64,000 bases of DNA from Cordylochernes scorpioides (Eukaryota; Arthropoda; Arachnida; Pseudoscorpiones; Chernetidae), in NCBI GenBank assembly GCA_030710605.1, contig CP092882.1, forward strand, positions 14,203,677-14,267,676, given 5' to 3'. Below the pieces are notes generated by a model. It was given only the letters and a program-made list of their open reading frames with translations. It ran no database searches and was not told the origin of the DNA. Below, piece by piece: positions 50,994 to 63,186 of the stretch (its first letter is position 1; each line of letters starts with the position of its first letter). Made by a program: the position numbers and the translations under genes.

Positions 50994-53962
50994 AAGACGC
51001 AGCACATTCTACAGCAGATAATTTAAATAGTTGCTGCAAATATCGTCTATTTATAAAAGATAAAAATTCTGGCCTACAATTTTTAATCGACAGTGGAGCT
51101 GATGTCAGCATTGTACCTCCTAATAAAAATGATAAACGTAAAAACGACTACAAGCTCTATGCTGCGAATGGTTCGGAAATTGAAACCTATGGTGTCAAAA
51201 TTTTAACCTTGGATCTAGGGTTACGCCGGGAATTTCAATGGCCATTTGTGGTAGCCAAGGTGAACAAAGGCATCTTAGGAGCTGATTTTCTAAACAAATT
51301 TAACTTACTTATCGATATAAATAAAAGAAAATTAATTGACGGTATTACCAATTTAGCAATAAATGGAGTTATAACATCTATTACAGAAAATAATAATATA
51401 GTGACACTTTGCAATAATGTAAATTTTTCGAAATTATTATCTAATTACCCTAATATAACCAAACCTGCATTATTTCCGACTAAACCAGAACATGATGTAA
51501 AACATTTCATAATAACTGAAGGACCTCCTGTACACTCAAAAGCAAGACAGCTTGATCACAAGCGACTTGCGATTGCTAAGCAGGAATTTAAATTTATGTT
51601 GGAAAATGATATAATACGACCATCAAAATCTCATTGGGCTAGTCCATTACATATGGTTGCCAAGAAAGATGGTTCTTTCCGATTATGTGGTGACTATAGA
51701 CAACTTAATGCTAAAACTGTCACAGACAGATATCCTATACCACGCATTGAAGATTTTCATCATATTTTAAAATACGCCAAGATATTTTCCAAAATTGATT
51801 TGCTGAAAGCCTATTTTCAGATACCAATCGAGGAAAAAGATAAATGCAAAACAGCTGTGATTACACCATTTGGACTTTTTGAATATAATGTAATGAATTT
51901 TGGCCTTAAAAATGCACCATCATCTTTCCAACGATTTATACATGAAGTTTTATGGGGCTTAGATTTTGTCTTTCCCTATTTAGATGATATATTAATTGCA
52001 TCGGCTAGTGAGGTAGAACATTCTAGACATCTCAAAATTATTTTTGAAAGACTAAATAAATATGGTCTCAAAATAAACGTTTCGAAATCTATATTTGGTG
52101 TAACTGAATTGAATTTTCTAGGATATCTTGTTACACCAGAAGGTTCAAAACCTTTGGCTGATAAAGTACAAGCAATTGTTGACTACAAGTTACCTGAAAC
52201 TGTTCATGACCTTCGAACTTTTCTAGGCATGATCAATTTTTATAGAAGATATTTAAAAGATGCGGCACAAACTCAAGCAATTTTACATGAATACCTTAGA
52301 GGTGCAAGGAAAAAAGATAAGCGTAAAATCCATTGGACAAAGGAAGCTCAGATTCAATTTGAAAGGTGTAAACAAAGTTTAATAAATGCAACCTTATTAT
52401 CCTTTCCCCATCCTGAACTACTCCTGTCACTAAGTGCAGACGCATCGGATTCTGCAATTGGAGGGGTAATTCAACAAAAAGAAAATGGAATGTGGAGACC
52501 AGTCGCATTTTTTTCTAAAAAATTAAATAATACACAAAAGAATTACAGCACCTATGATAGAGAACTTCTTTCAATTTATCTCACAATTAAACATTTCAAA
52601 TATTTGTTAGAAGGAAGAGAGTTTGTGATTTTTACAGATCATAAGCCATTAATATATGCTTTCGTGCAGAAATCTGAAAAAGCAACTCCAAGACAATTGC
52701 AGTTTATATCACAATTTTCAACTGATATTCGGCATATTAAAGGACAAGATAATATTGTTGCTGATGCTCTGTCAAGAATTGAAGAATTAACCTTGCTTGA
52801 TTATGATGAAATTGCAGAAAGACAAAGAAATGATGAGGAGCTTAGAAACTTACAAACTACATCAAAATCATTGAATTTCAAGCAATATCCTCTTTCATCT
52901 GGGAAATACTTGTGGTGTGACACATCTACAAATCATATTAGGCCTTATATTCCAGAATCTTTTAGATTTAGGATGTTTCAACAAATTCATGGCTTATCCC
53001 ATCCAGGTATCAGATCTACTGTTAAGCAAATGTCATCAAAATTTATTTGGACAAGCATAAAAAAGGATGTTCAGCAATGGGCTCGATGTTGCATCCCATG
53101 TCAAAAAAATAAGGTTACACGACATACTAAGTCAAATATTGGAGAATTCCAAGACCCTATGGAAAGATTTACCGAGGTACATATTGATCTTGTAGGTCCT
53201 CTACCTCCATCTAATGGCAATACTTATTGTCTAACTTGTATAGACAGATTTTCAAATTGGATGGAGGTTGTTCCTTTGGAAAATATTTCAGCTGAGAGAG
53301 TAGCTAGGGCTTTCTATGAATATTGGATTTCACGATTCGGTACCCCACACAGACTGATTTCAGATCGAGGAGCACAATTCACCTCTGAAACATTTAAATG
53401 CCTGTCAAGACTCTGTGGATTTAAATTACAGCATACTACAGCTTACCACCCACAGTGCAATGGTAAAGTGGAGCGTCTTCATAGAACAATAAAAGCAGCA
53501 CTGAGAATTAATGATAATTTAGCCTGGAGTGAAACGCTTCCAACTGTTCTTCTTGGATTACGCACTGCGTTACAGGAAGACACGAACCTCACAATTGCTA
53601 AAATGGTTTATGGACAAAATATCCGTCTTCCAGGAGAATTCTTCTGTGAAACTAAGATCCTGCCATCATCAGAGACTTTTGCAAATAAACTCCAAAAGCA
53701 AATGGAATCTATGGGACCAAGACAAAATAAGGTAAAATCTTCATATAAGATATTTGTGCCCAAGGATTTGTCATCGTGCTCGCATATTTTCCTTCGTGTT
53801 GATAAGGTAAAGAAATCTCTAGAACCACCATATAATGGACCCTTTCCAGTTCTGACTAGAACTGAAAAATACTTTACAATTTGTGTAAAAGGAAAAGACA
53901 TGACAGTTTCTATTGATAGATTGAAGCCAGCTTATTTATTAGGAGATTTTAAATCTCCTTAA
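50969..53962 (+). CDS. pol of the CsRn1-like element (PR-RT-RH-IN)
   Basis: The frame is open from 50969, well before the first ATG at 51209, so it is probably read by -1 frameshifting from gag near GGAAAAC (50972-50978). Domains: protease with IDSGADVSIVP (about 51090); RT with RLCGDYRQLNAKTV and the catalytic FPYLDDILIAS (about 51970); RNase H with LSADASDSAIGGVIQQ and FTDHKPL; integrase HHCC (HGLSHPGIRSTVKQ, CCIPCQ) and DDE core (VHIDLVGPLPP, SDRGAQF, HPQCNGKVERLHR). The C-terminus ends at 53962. No internal stop was seen. Confidence 0.9.
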   Translation, partial: SGKLHAAVEDAAHSTADNLNSCCKYRLFIKDKNSGLQFLIDSGADVSIVPPNKNDKRKNDYKLYAANGSEIETYGVKILTLDLGLRREFQWPFVVAKVNKGILGADFLNKFNLLIDINKRKLIDGITNLAINGVITSITENNNIVTLCNNVNFSKLLSNYPNITKPALFPTKPEHDVKHFIITEGPPVHSKARQLDHKRLAIAKQEFKFMLENDIIRPSKSHWASPLHMVAKKDGSFRLCGDYRQLNAKTVTDRYPIPRIEDFHHILKYAKIFSKIDLLKAYFQIPIEEKDKCKTAVITPFGLFEYNVMNFGLKNAPSSFQRFIHEVLWGLDFVFPYLDDILIASASEVEHSRHLKIIFERLNKYGLKINVSKSIFGVTELNFLGYLVTPEGSKPLADKVQAIVDYKLPETVHDLRTFLGMINFYRRYLKDAAQTQAILHEYLRGARKKDKRKIHWTKEAQIQFERCKQSLINATLLSFPHPELLLSLSADASDSAIGGVIQQKENGMWRPVAFFSKKLNNTQKNYSTYDRELLSIYLTIKHFKYLLEGREFVIFTDHKPLIYAFVQKSEKATPRQLQFISQFSTDIRHIKGQDNIVADALSRIEELTLLDYDEIAERQRNDEELRNLQTTSKSLNFKQYPLSSGKYLWCDTSTNHIRPYIPESFRFRMFQQIHGLSHPGIRSTVKQMSSKFIWTSIKKDVQQWARCCIPCQKNKVTRHTKSNIGEFQDPMERFTEVHIDLVGPLPPSNGNTYCLTCIDRFSNWMEVVPLENISAERVARAFYEYWISRFGTPHRLISDRGAQFTSETFKCLSRLCGFKLQHTTAYHPQCNGKVERLHRTIKAALRINDNLAWSETLPTVLLGLRTALQEDTNLTIAKMVYGQNIRLPGEFFCETKILPSSETFANKLQKQMESMGPRQNKVKSSYKIFVPKDLSSCSHIFLRVDKVKKSLEPPYNGPFPVLTRTEKYFTICVKGKDMTVSIDRLKPAYLLGDFKSP

Positions 53963-54176
53963 ATCCGACACAGCCAGTTGTGACAAGACCAAATATTTCA
54001 GAACAGACTCAAGTACCCTCTGATATCAAGACATCTCGTTCTGGAAGAATCATTCAACTTCCTGTTAGATTTCAAGACTAATAGACTATAACCTATTTAA
54101 TAAGTAAATGTTGATGTACATCCAAGTAGCTGAGCAGCTGTAAATATACGCAACTTAGTTACTGGGAGGAGAGTAA

Positions 54177-54522
54177 TGTAGTCGTACTCTTCATTTTGAC
54201 TATTTTAAACATGTTTAAAATTAAAAAATATATAATATTTTAAAAGTGTTTAAAAAACTATAATTTTATTAAATAATGAATATGAAAAATAATATACTTC
54301 ATTATTTTATTTATTTTATTTTATTTTAAAATCAATAATAATTTGTATATTGTTGATAACTCTGTGACCTAAAAATATAGAAGTCATTAGATACGTAGTT
54401 AGTTCGTTGCTGGTAGATGTAAATATTAACCACCATTTTAATTTAACATTTTGTATTGTAAATAAAAAATAATTAATTTGATTTAAAAAGGCTAAGGCTA
54501 TTTCTTTAAAACATCTACCACA
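54177..54522 (+). repeat. 3' LTR of the CsRn1-like element
   Basis: Copy of 48903-49248, preceded by the purine-rich tract at 54161-54176. Confidence 0.95.
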
Positions 54523-56196
54523 AATATATTGTCGCCTAGAAAAATAGGGAAGTCAAACTTCAGGATGAAGGGACAATATTTTTGAGACAAGTACTAAACT
54601 AAAATTAATAAAATACAAAAGAATTTATAAAGGAAGTTTACGCATAATAAAATATATAGACATCAAAATTAATAATATGTTAATAAAATAATAAATACTT
54701 TGCTACAATATAAAGAGACAATATACACACATTATAATTTATATTTTACTATGTTTTTATATAATATTTTCGAAAACGTGTCTATTGAATATAAAAAAAT
54801 AGATACATTTTTAATAGTTTGAAACACATAAATATAAAAGTTTATTTTAAATAAATATTTAAATAAATTCATATAAAAATCACAAAATAAGTATACACAC
54901 ATATTACGATAAAAATAAAAGAATAAATTATCTCTAATGAATAGAATTAATTATCTAATTTACCTCTCGATAAATTTAATCAAACGTTTTGTATTTTCTT
55001 TTGCTTACCTTTCGCCGTCAATGTAAATGAATACAAATTACAGACGAACTTGAAAAGCATTTCTTCAAATCCATCAATTTTGATCAAGGCTTTTCTAAAT
55101 AAATGGATATTTCAGCTTCTAGAGAGTTTTCGTTTGCTTTTAAATAAAAATAAAAGAACCATCGGAAAATTTAATTAATTTTCGTTTGCTTTTAAACCAC
55201 CGCGGTGTTTCAAGCCTACTTTAGCCTAAAAATGCTGGCTCAACAAGAAAGCTTTTTAGTGGTTAGCCAGAAAACAAAAGGTTCTTAAATTGGGCGGGAA
55301 AATAATTGACCAAAATATCTCATTACGTGACCGCCTAACTTAAAACTTTGTAGACACGGTTTATGACGTGACTAAAAGAAAGTTAAATATAGAACCTCTA
55401 CTATTTTGGTCAAATATGGAATATAAATAATTTATATTTTCGTATGTGAAAGGGGAGGGGGGTGTTAAAAATTGTTTTTCTGTATAATTAGAACTTAATC
55501 CTTAAAATTTAATATATTAAATCTAATATATATATTTCTAAAAAATTATACCATACACATCAAAATAGTATTTCTATAATGTTAAAGAATTTTGAATTTT
55601 GAAAATAAAACATTTTATCAATTTAAAATGTAATTTTATAAATAAATGAATATATATGAGTAATATTTTAAAATGAAACTAATTAAGTTCTATATATCAA
55701 CAGTTTAAATTAAAAAATCAACTGAGATAATAAACCCACGCACAAATTTTAATTTACTATCAAAACATAATGTCGAATTCCTTCTATGAAGGAAGGATTA
55801 TTGAGCGACTTCAAATTGGAATAATTAATTTTAATTTGCTTTAATTAGTTTTCAGGATGTGAAATGAAATAAAGGATTAAAAGACGGCTTAGTGAGAATT
55901 ACAGAAGAGATTCCATATTTAAAATAATGATTTTGCAACGCTCTAGCTCGCGAAAGAAGCGCGCGATTCGAGTAATATTTTATTTATTCGAGAGAAAAAA
56001 GGTGAATTATATTTCATGAAAAACGATTTTGAAATATTTGAAATGCCTAAAATAATAAGTAGTTATGTAAAAATTTACGTTTTCAGACTTTCTGAGAATA
56101 AATACTCGTTTACCTAAATTATTAAAATAATGAAAGAAAAGAGAATATTGCTATTTAATATTTATAATATTTATTATATCAATATTTATAAGATAC
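54523..56196. other. AT-rich stretch without recognisable genes
   Basis: 1.7 kb; no ORF or repeat family seen. A GC-richer patch at 55930-55970 carries no exon signal I can support. Confidence 0.45.
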
Positions 56197-56404
56197 TGTT
56201 GTAAGATTTAGGTACTTACAGCTTGTAGGAAGGCATGAGGACGTTGAGGATTATATGATAATAACCTTTATTATCCATTTAGCAAGAAAAACAAAGTTAT
56301 GGTAGCGAACAGTTATTGTAATATAGAGAAGAAGGTAAACAAACAGTTGTGATGATGATAGGTCCAGTGTGGCGCTAGCTGTCGTAGCATTCAGTTATCC
56401 AACA
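56197..56404 (-). repeat. 3' LTR of the Copia element
   Basis: 208 bp. In element orientation it begins TGTTGGATAACTG and ends CTTACAACA; a diverged relative is the solo LTR at 48391. The purine-rich GCCGGGGATT just before it (minus strand) would be the polypurine tract. The pol stop codon lies inside the LTR. Confidence 0.85.
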
Positions 56405-58839
56405 AATCCCCGGCATGAATGTGGAGACATCACGAGGTTGTAGCGTAACTTCTCAAATGTCGGCCTTGGTAGCGGCTTGGTCAGAATGTCCGCCTTCATG
56501 TCGCCAGTTGGGCAGTAGACCATTTTTATCACTGTCTTCTTCTGAAGATCCTTCAGGTGATGGATCTTGGTTGCGATGTGCTTGGTTCTAGAAGACACTT
56601 TTTCGGATGAACATATCTTGAGACATGATTGATTGTCTTGGTGGAAGTAGATTGGAGCTTTCTGTTCCAGTTCGAGATCCTTTAGCAAGTCGAGAAGCCA
56701 TAACAGTTCTTGTGAGGCTTCAGCTGCGGAGATAAGTTCCGCTTCGGTGGATGAGAGAGATACGCAACCTTGTTTCCCAGTCATCCATGAGATGGGGTTT
56801 GAACCCAGTAGGAACAAGTTTCCGCTTAGAGATTTTCTGTCGGTGTTGTCGCTTGCCCATGTGGCATCACTGTATGCTTCCAGTGTGGGAGGTTTTTGGT
56901 TAGATATGCGTAGCTCGAGTTCTTTAGTAGTTTTTAGATATCTTACGATTCTTTTTGCTGCATTCCAGTCACAATTTCTAGGATTCTGGTTTCTGCTGCT
57001 AAGTATGCAGACTGGAGCTGCGATATCTGGTCTGGATACTACGCTTAGGTACAATAGTGAGCCTATCAGTTGTTGGTATTGGACGTTGTTTGGTAGAAGT
57101 TTTTCATCAGATATACCGGGATATCCGCTTTCCATGGGAGTGAAAGTAGGTTTCGCTTCTTGGAGATTGTACCTTTCAACTAATTCTTGGATTTTACTCT
57201 TTTGGCTCAGAAGGAGTTCACCTTCTCTGTTCCTTGAGATTTCTATACCAATGAATTGAGTGGGGTCTCCAAGGTTCTTTATTTCGAATTCTTTTTCGAG
57301 AGTTTTTACAGTGTTTTGGATGATTATCTCGGAATCGCTTGCAAGGAGCATGTCATCCACATATAGAATCAAGTAGATGGAATGGTTTTCTTCATTCTTG
57401 GTGAATAGGCATGGGTCTACAATGCTCTGTTTGAAGTTATTTTTAATTAGAGTGCTTGCAATTTTTGTGTTCCAAGATCTTCCAGCTTGTTTTAGACCGT
57501 AAATTGCCTTCTTTAGTTTGCAGACTTTGTTTGTTTGTTTTGTATGGAGTCCTTCTGGGAGTTCCATGTAGAGTTCTTTGTCTAGGTCGCCGTGTAGGAA
57601 CGCTGTCTTGACATCGAGGTGGTTCACTTGCATCCCTTTGTAGACTGATGCAGCTAGGAAGGCTCTAATTGTAGAATGCTTCACAATTTGTGCAAAGGTT
57701 TCTTCGTAGTCTCGGCCAAATTTCTGATTGAACCCTTTTGCTACGAGTCTGGCTTTGTACCGCTCTATTTCTCCTTTGGAATTGAGTTTTTGTTTATAGG
57801 TCCATTTACATCCTATGATCTTTTTGCCCTTAGGTAGAGGCGTTAGTTCCCAGACATTGTTTTTCTCAAGAGAATCTAGTTCTTCGTTCATTGCTTGTAG
57901 CCATTTTTCTCTTTCTATTTTTGGTAATAGTAGGACTTCCGAGTAGCTGGTGGGTGTCGGAATGTCTTGAGCTTCAGTTTTGTACAGCATGTAGTCATTT
58001 CTTATGGGAGGTATTCCCTTTGTTGGTCTCGTGGATCTTCTTTGTGTGACCACTTGTGTTCCTGTGCTTGTACCGGGTTGAAGGTAATCCTCGGTTTCTG
58101 AGTCCTCAAGGTTTTCGGATTGTGTTCCTGGTTCCTGACTTTCCTCTGCATTACCAATATGATTGGGGGAAGTTAGATCTGTACTTAGTACTTGTGGTGA
58201 AGTTGTTTTTGTGGAAGCGTGGTGAAACCCATTTTCTTTTTCTATAAATTTTACGGATCTGCTGATTGTGATGTCGTCTGTGTCGTGCAGGATTCTGTAT
58301 CCCTTGCTTCGATCATCGTATCCAAGAAAGATCCCTTCGATAACTTTGCTATCCAACTTGTTTCTTTTTATCTTGGGAATATAGGCGAAGGCTTTACATC
58401 CGAATCTTTTTAGATGCTTCAGACTGGGCTTCCTGTTGGTCCATAGTTCAAATGGAGTCTTGTCTGTAGCTTTCGAGGGTATTCGGTTGTGTAGGTAATT
58501 AGCTGTGGTAACCGCTTCCGCCCATAGAGACTGTGGGAGTCCTGAGTCAAACAGCATGCATCTTGTCATCTCCATTAGTGATCGATTTTTCCTTTCTGCT
58601 ACTCCGTTCTGGGCTGGTGAGTAGGGGACTGTTAGCTGATGTTTGATTCCGCTTTGGTTCAGGAAATCTTCGACTTGTCGGTTTACGTACTCACGACCGT
58701 TGTCTGTCCGTATGGTTTGGATATTTTTTCCAAATTCCGTGTGTGCTGAGATGACGTAGTCTTTTATTTTTTCATAGACTTCGTCTTTTCCTTTCAGGAG
58801 GTAGGTCTTCGTGTATCTGCTGTAGTCATCAGTGAAGGT
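56395..58839 (-). pseudogene. Copia pol, 3' part (integrase end, RT, RNase H)
   Basis: Open from the insertion point (58839) to the stop at 56395. Integrase core: TDDYSRYTKTYLL, the second Asp in TDNGREYVN and the Glu in PYSPAQNGVAERKNRS. Then the integrase C-terminus (RIPSKATDKTPFELWTNRKP), copia RT (WELTPLPKGKKIIGCKWTYK, LDVKTAFLHGDL, the catalytic YVDDMLLAS) and RNase H (YSDATWASDNTDRKSLSG, SLSSTEAELIS, HQDNQSC). Complete copia order and no stops. It is broken only because the Gypsy insert separates it from the upstream half. Confidence 0.9.
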
Positions 58840-59037
58840 TGATATATAGCTAGCAATAAATATGTATATATATATATGTTTCTATGAAAATGTTAATCTG
58901 CAAGACGCAGGTTATCATCATCATTGATTTGTTGTTGTCACTTTTTGGCGTTTCGCAAAACAACAAAAAATGCTGTATCAGACGTTACTAAGACAATAAA
59001 GATTTGCTACAAAATAAAAGTGTACTAAGATGTTGCA
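58840..59037 (+). repeat. 5' LTR of the nested Gypsy
   Basis: 198 bp, TG...CA ends; AATAAA at 59014-59019 may serve as the polyadenylation signal. Confidence 0.95.
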
Positions 59038-59192
59038 TTTGGCGACGAGGATATAAGAGTAAGTACCCTCGAATTTTGAAGTAAATATTTTTAGAAATTA
59101 TCTTTGATTTTGCATATAATTGAAAGTTATTTTTAAGAGACTAAAATTGCAAAGTTTTAGGATGCAAATTTAAAAAAAAAAAGTGAAATAAA

Positions 59193-62100
59193 ATGGCTAG
59201 TTACCAATTTAAGGAATATAATGAAGAAACTGAAACTTTTGAAACGTTTTATGAACGATTGGAACAGTTTCTCATATTGGAGGAGGCAGGGGATGAGAAG
59301 AAAAAGGCTTATCTCCTAACCCTCATGGGAAGTAAAACCTATGGTGTTTTGAAGAATTTGTGCAGTCCTATTCTACCTAAAAATAAAACTTTTGATGACC
59401 TAATAGATATCTTGAAAAGGCACTTCTCTCCAAAGCGCTCAATTGTAGTAGAGAGGTTCATTTTTTTTAAAAGAATGCAATTAAAGGAAGAAAGCATCTC
59501 GGACTACTTGGTGGAAATTAAGCGTTTGGCTTCCTCATGCAACTTTGGAAATTTTCTGGAGGATTCTTTACGTGATAAAATGGTTTGTGGGTTATATAAT
59601 GCCAAAATACAAAATAGAATTTTGTCGGAGGGTGACATTTCTTTAGCTAAAGTAATTGAGATAGCATTATCTATGGAAGCGGCTGAGAAAAATACAAAAT
59701 TATTCCATTTGGAGCAGGGTGAAGATTGTGTAGATAAGTTGAGGATTGAACGCAAGGTTGAATCAAATTTCCAGAATGGCAAATGTAAACATTGTGGTAA
59801 ACCACACAAAGAACCATGTAGATTTAAGGAGGCGATATGCTTTAAGTGTAATAAAAAAGGACACATTGCCTCAATATGTTGGAGCAGTAGAAGAAATCTA
59901 AGGCAACATCAAAATCAGCCGGGAAATATACATCAGATAGGAGACCAAGAAGAGGAGGAAGAGTATGTCCAGAAAATTATAAGCGTGACGATACCTGAGT
60001 ATAAAATTAATTTTGCCTCAAGTGACCCTCCCTATCTGATGGAGTTAAAAGTAGAAGGAAACTTTATTAAATTTGAAATGGATACGGGTAGTGGTCTAAC
60101 ACTGATATCAGAAAAGGATTTTAAAAATAGTCTTCAACACTTGAAATTGGAAAAAGCGAGTATTATTGTAAGAACTTATGATGGTACCGTGGTACCCATT
60201 CTGGGTAAAATCAATGTCAAAGTGGAGTGTCAAGATATTACTTACAAACTTAGAGCGTTGGTGGTGAAAGGAGAAAAGAGGGCGTTGATGGGAAGAGAAT
60301 GGATAAATAGATTGAAATTGGGCTGTTTCGCGGTAAAACATATGCCTGTGGAAATTACCATTGAGGAAATTTTGAAGGAAAATCAAGCCTTATTTGTGGA
60401 GACAACTGAACCAATAAAAGGTTTCACATTTTCAGTAAACATGTGTGATGTGAATCCAATTTTCCATAAGGCTCGTCCGGTGCCTTTCGCCATTAGGCCA
60501 GCAGTTACTGAAGCATTAGACAAAATGGTGGCTAAGGGTTATCTATGTGAGGTGGCGAGCAGTAAATGGGCCACTCCAGTGGTTGTAGTGCCGAAGAAAA
60601 ATAAAGAGATCAGAATTTGCTGCGACTTCAAGGTAACTCTAAATAAATATTTGGACACTGCGGCCTATCCCCTTCCCACACAGCAAGATTTATTCTCCAC
60701 ATTGGCCAAGGGAAAATACTTTTCTAAATTGGACTTGAGGAACGCTTATCTGCAATTAGAGGTGGACCCAGGCACCCGACCGTTACTAACGATAAATACT
60801 CATAAAGGGCTGTTCAGGTTTAAGAGAATGCCATTTGGATTGGCAAATGCGCCCAGTTATTTTCAATCTGTAATGGATAGGGTTTTGTCGGGTATAGGAG
60901 GCGTAATTTGTTATATTGATGATGTCCTTATAGCCACAGCATCAATTGAAGAACATCTGGCGTTGTTGAAGACTATATTTGCTCGCTTGGCGAAGTATAA
61001 TATCAAACTAAAGAAAGAAAAATGCCTATTTTTGCAAAAAGAAATTGAATATTTAGGACATCTTGTCACGGGAGAGGGCATCAGACCTTTAGATCATAAG
61101 GTACAAGCAATACAGAAGGCCAAAATGCCTACGAATATCTCTGAATTAAGGTCATTTCTGGGTTTAGTTAACTTTTATGGGAAGTTCATACCCAATTTGC
61201 CAGAGCTTTTGAAGCCTCTTCATGAGCTTCTTCACAAAAAACGTCCTTGGGTTTGGACAAAGGAATGTGGAGAGGCCATTGACAAGTGCAAGAACAGCAT
61301 TACCTCTGAGAGGGTGCTAGTCCCATATGATACGACTTTGCCATTGTGTTTGGCCACTGATGCATCGCAGATTGGAGTGGGCGCTGTGTTGTCACATATT
61401 ATAGAAGGCCAGGAGAGACCGATTATGTTTGCCTCACGGACTTTATCGGAAGCAGAACAAAATTATTCTCAGATTGAGAAGGAGGCTCTAGCCATTATAT
61501 ATGGAGTTACCAAGTTTCATCAATTTATTTATGGAAGAAAATTTATTCTTATTACAGACCATAAGCCATTGGTGACCATTTTGGGCTCAAGATCAGGAAT
61601 CCCCACCTTATCTACTTCAAGATTGCAGCGTTGGGCGCTTATTTTGTCAGCTTATACTTACGATATTAAATTTCGAAGAACTCAAGACCATGGGAATGCA
61701 GATCTTCTGTCACGTTTTCCTGTGGGCTGTGAAGAAATTCCAAGATTAAATAATGTCTATGCTTTATCCTTTGTGGAAGAATTGCCGATCACAGCAGAGG
61801 AAATTGCCACGGAAACTGAAAAAGACGAAGTGCTCTCATTGGCCAAATTTTATACTCAGCAAGGCTGGCCTGAAAAGGTGGCTGATCACCTCAGACCTTA
61901 TTTTCAAAGGAAACTTGAGCTAACTGTAGATGGGGAGTGTTTGGTTTGGGGAATGAGAGTTGTCATTCCACCATCTCTCAGAATAAAAATGTTGAACTGT
62001 CTTCATGAGACTCATTCCGGTATGAACAAAATGAAGGCTGTAGCAAGATCACATTTTTGGTGGCCTAATCTAGATACCCAAATCGAGTTTTTGGTAAATA

Positions 62101-63152
62101 AGTGCAGAAGCTGTCAGCAATCCCAGGATGGGCCAAATAAAGGAAAATGGCAACCCTGGAAATGGTCAACCAGACCTTGGCAAAGAATTCACATTGATTT
62201 TGCAAATAAGGAAAACATTAATTTATTAATAGTAGTAGATAGTCATTCAAAGTGGATCGAAGCCATCCCAATGAGAGAGACCACCACACGCAAAACCATT
62301 GAGCAACTACGGCGACTTTTTTCTTCCTATGGTCTACCGGAGGAACTTGTATCTGATAATGGACCTCAGTTTACTGGGAGTGAAATGAAAGGTTTTCTGG
62401 AAGGAAATGGAATTAAACAAACATTGATCCCGGCGTACCACCCGCAAAGTAATGGCTTGGCTGAAAGAGCGGTTAGAACAATTAAGACTGCCCTGGATAA
62501 AAATAAAAGGAAAAGTGGGGACACCATTCAAGACACCTTGTCAAAAGTTCTTCTGGCATATCGAAGCACCCCGCATGTGACAACGGGAAAGACTCCATCA
62601 GAGCTCTTTATTGGGCGTGCGCTTCGAACCAGAGTGTCGTTGATACATCCCAGCTTGGCATCTAGAGTTAGGGACCAGCAAGCCAGGCAAATGAAGTATG
62701 ATCGGCGAACCCATTTGGAAGAATTCCAGATAGATGATTTAGTGTGGTGTAAAAACTTTAGAGGTGGTGATAAATGGATCCCAGGAAAAATTGTGGGCAA
62801 GAAGGGAACTAGAGTCTACACCATTTTGATCCACGGACAGGTAAAGGCCTATCACAGGGATCAAATTAGAAAAAGGTGGAGGAATGGTGAGGAAGATGAG
62901 AGTGGAGATGGAGAGCGTCAACCCGAGCACTCAAGAGGAGCAGGTCCCAGTGCCATAATCTCGGAGGTTGTACGAGACAGAGGTTATATGGAGTCGATGT
63001 CGCCAGGACTAACTAGCCAGCGGTCGGATCAAGATTCAGAGGTTCAGAGTGATACAGACGATGGAAAGTCATTGGAGCCTCTTCCCTCGCTGGACCCCGA
63101 GGCCTTGAAAGAGGAGGGTCCTGTCCTAAGAGGCGGAACCCACCTCGAGTGA
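59193..63152 (+). CDS. Gag-Pol polyprotein of the nested Gypsy
   Basis: 1319 codons in one frame, without the gag/pol frameshift seen in the 48.9-kb element. Gag occupies about residues 1-240 with a CCHC knuckle CFKCNKKGHIASIC (about 219-232). Protease motif EMDTGSGLTL is at about 294. In RT, RICCDFKVTLNKYLD and the catalytic YIDDVLIAT lie at about 572; in RNase H, LATDASQIGVGAVLS and ITDHKPLV at about 788. Integrase HHCC is HETHSGMNKMKA...CRSCQQ (937-975). The DDE core is IHIDFAN (1000), SDNGPQF (1054) and HPQSNGLAERAV (1089). The tail is charged. Every catalytic residue I looked for is present. Activity is plausible. Confidence 0.95.
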   Translation: MASYQFKEYNEETETFETFYERLEQFLILEEAGDEKKKAYLLTLMGSKTYGVLKNLCSPILPKNKTFDDLIDILKRHFSPKRSIVVERFIFFKRMQLKEESISDYLVEIKRLASSCNFGNFLEDSLRDKMVCGLYNAKIQNRILSEGDISLAKVIEIALSMEAAEKNTKLFHLEQGEDCVDKLRIERKVESNFQNGKCKHCGKPHKEPCRFKEAICFKCNKKGHIASICWSSRRNLRQHQNQPGNIHQIGDQEEEEEYVQKIISVTIPEYKINFASSDPPYLMELKVEGNFIKFEMDTGSGLTLISEKDFKNSLQHLKLEKASIIVRTYDGTVVPILGKINVKVECQDITYKLRALVVKGEKRALMGREWINRLKLGCFAVKHMPVEITIEEILKENQALFVETTEPIKGFTFSVNMCDVNPIFHKARPVPFAIRPAVTEALDKMVAKGYLCEVASSKWATPVVVVPKKNKEIRICCDFKVTLNKYLDTAAYPLPTQQDLFSTLAKGKYFSKLDLRNAYLQLEVDPGTRPLLTINTHKGLFRFKRMPFGLANAPSYFQSVMDRVLSGIGGVICYIDDVLIATASIEEHLALLKTIFARLAKYNIKLKKEKCLFLQKEIEYLGHLVTGEGIRPLDHKVQAIQKAKMPTNISELRSFLGLVNFYGKFIPNLPELLKPLHELLHKKRPWVWTKECGEAIDKCKNSITSERVLVPYDTTLPLCLATDASQIGVGAVLSHIIEGQERPIMFASRTLSEAEQNYSQIEKEALAIIYGVTKFHQFIYGRKFILITDHKPLVTILGSRSGIPTLSTSRLQRWALILSAYTYDIKFRRTQDHGNADLLSRFPVGCEEIPRLNNVYALSFVEELPITAEEIATETEKDEVLSLAKFYTQQGWPEKVADHLRPYFQRKLELTVDGECLVWGMRVVIPPSLRIKMLNCLHETHSGMNKMKAVARSHFWWPNLDTQIEFLVNKCRSCQQSQDGPNKGKWQPWKWSTRPWQRIHIDFANKENINLLIVVDSHSKWIEAIPMRETTTRKTIEQLRRLFSSYGLPEELVSDNGPQFTGSEMKGFLEGNGIKQTLIPAYHPQSNGLAERAVRTIKTALDKNKRKSGDTIQDTLSKVLLAYRSTPHVTTGKTPSELFIGRALRTRVSLIHPSLASRVRDQQARQMKYDRRTHLEEFQIDDLVWCKNFRGGDKWIPGKIVGKKGTRVYTILIHGQVKAYHRDQIRKRWRNGEEDESGDGERQPEHSRGAGPSAIISEVVRDRGYMESMSPGLTSQRSDQDSEVQSDTDDGKSLEPLPSLDPEALKEEGPVLRGGTHLE

Positions 63153-63186
63153 GGAGACCTCCTGTGAGATTTGAAGAGAGAAGATG

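Larger units (their letters stand above)
48903..54522 (+). mobile_element. CsRn1-like Ty3/Gypsy element
   Basis: 346-bp LTRs at both ends (48903-49248, 54177-54522), both starting TGTAGTCGTACTC and ending CTACCACA. The flanking duplication is AATA. Primer-binding site TGGTGAGCCGG starts at 49251, and purine tract TGGGAGGAGAG precedes the 3' LTR. Gag has a CHCC zinc site and the protease starts LFIKDKNSGLQFLIDSGADV, a layout typical of the CsRn1/Kabuki clade. A LINE fragment sits in the leader. Confidence 0.9.

Noticed and set aside
51209..53962. Pol start at the first ATG (51209)
   Set aside because: The frame is open from 50969 and encodes the protease motif before that ATG, so a frameshift origin from gag is more likely.
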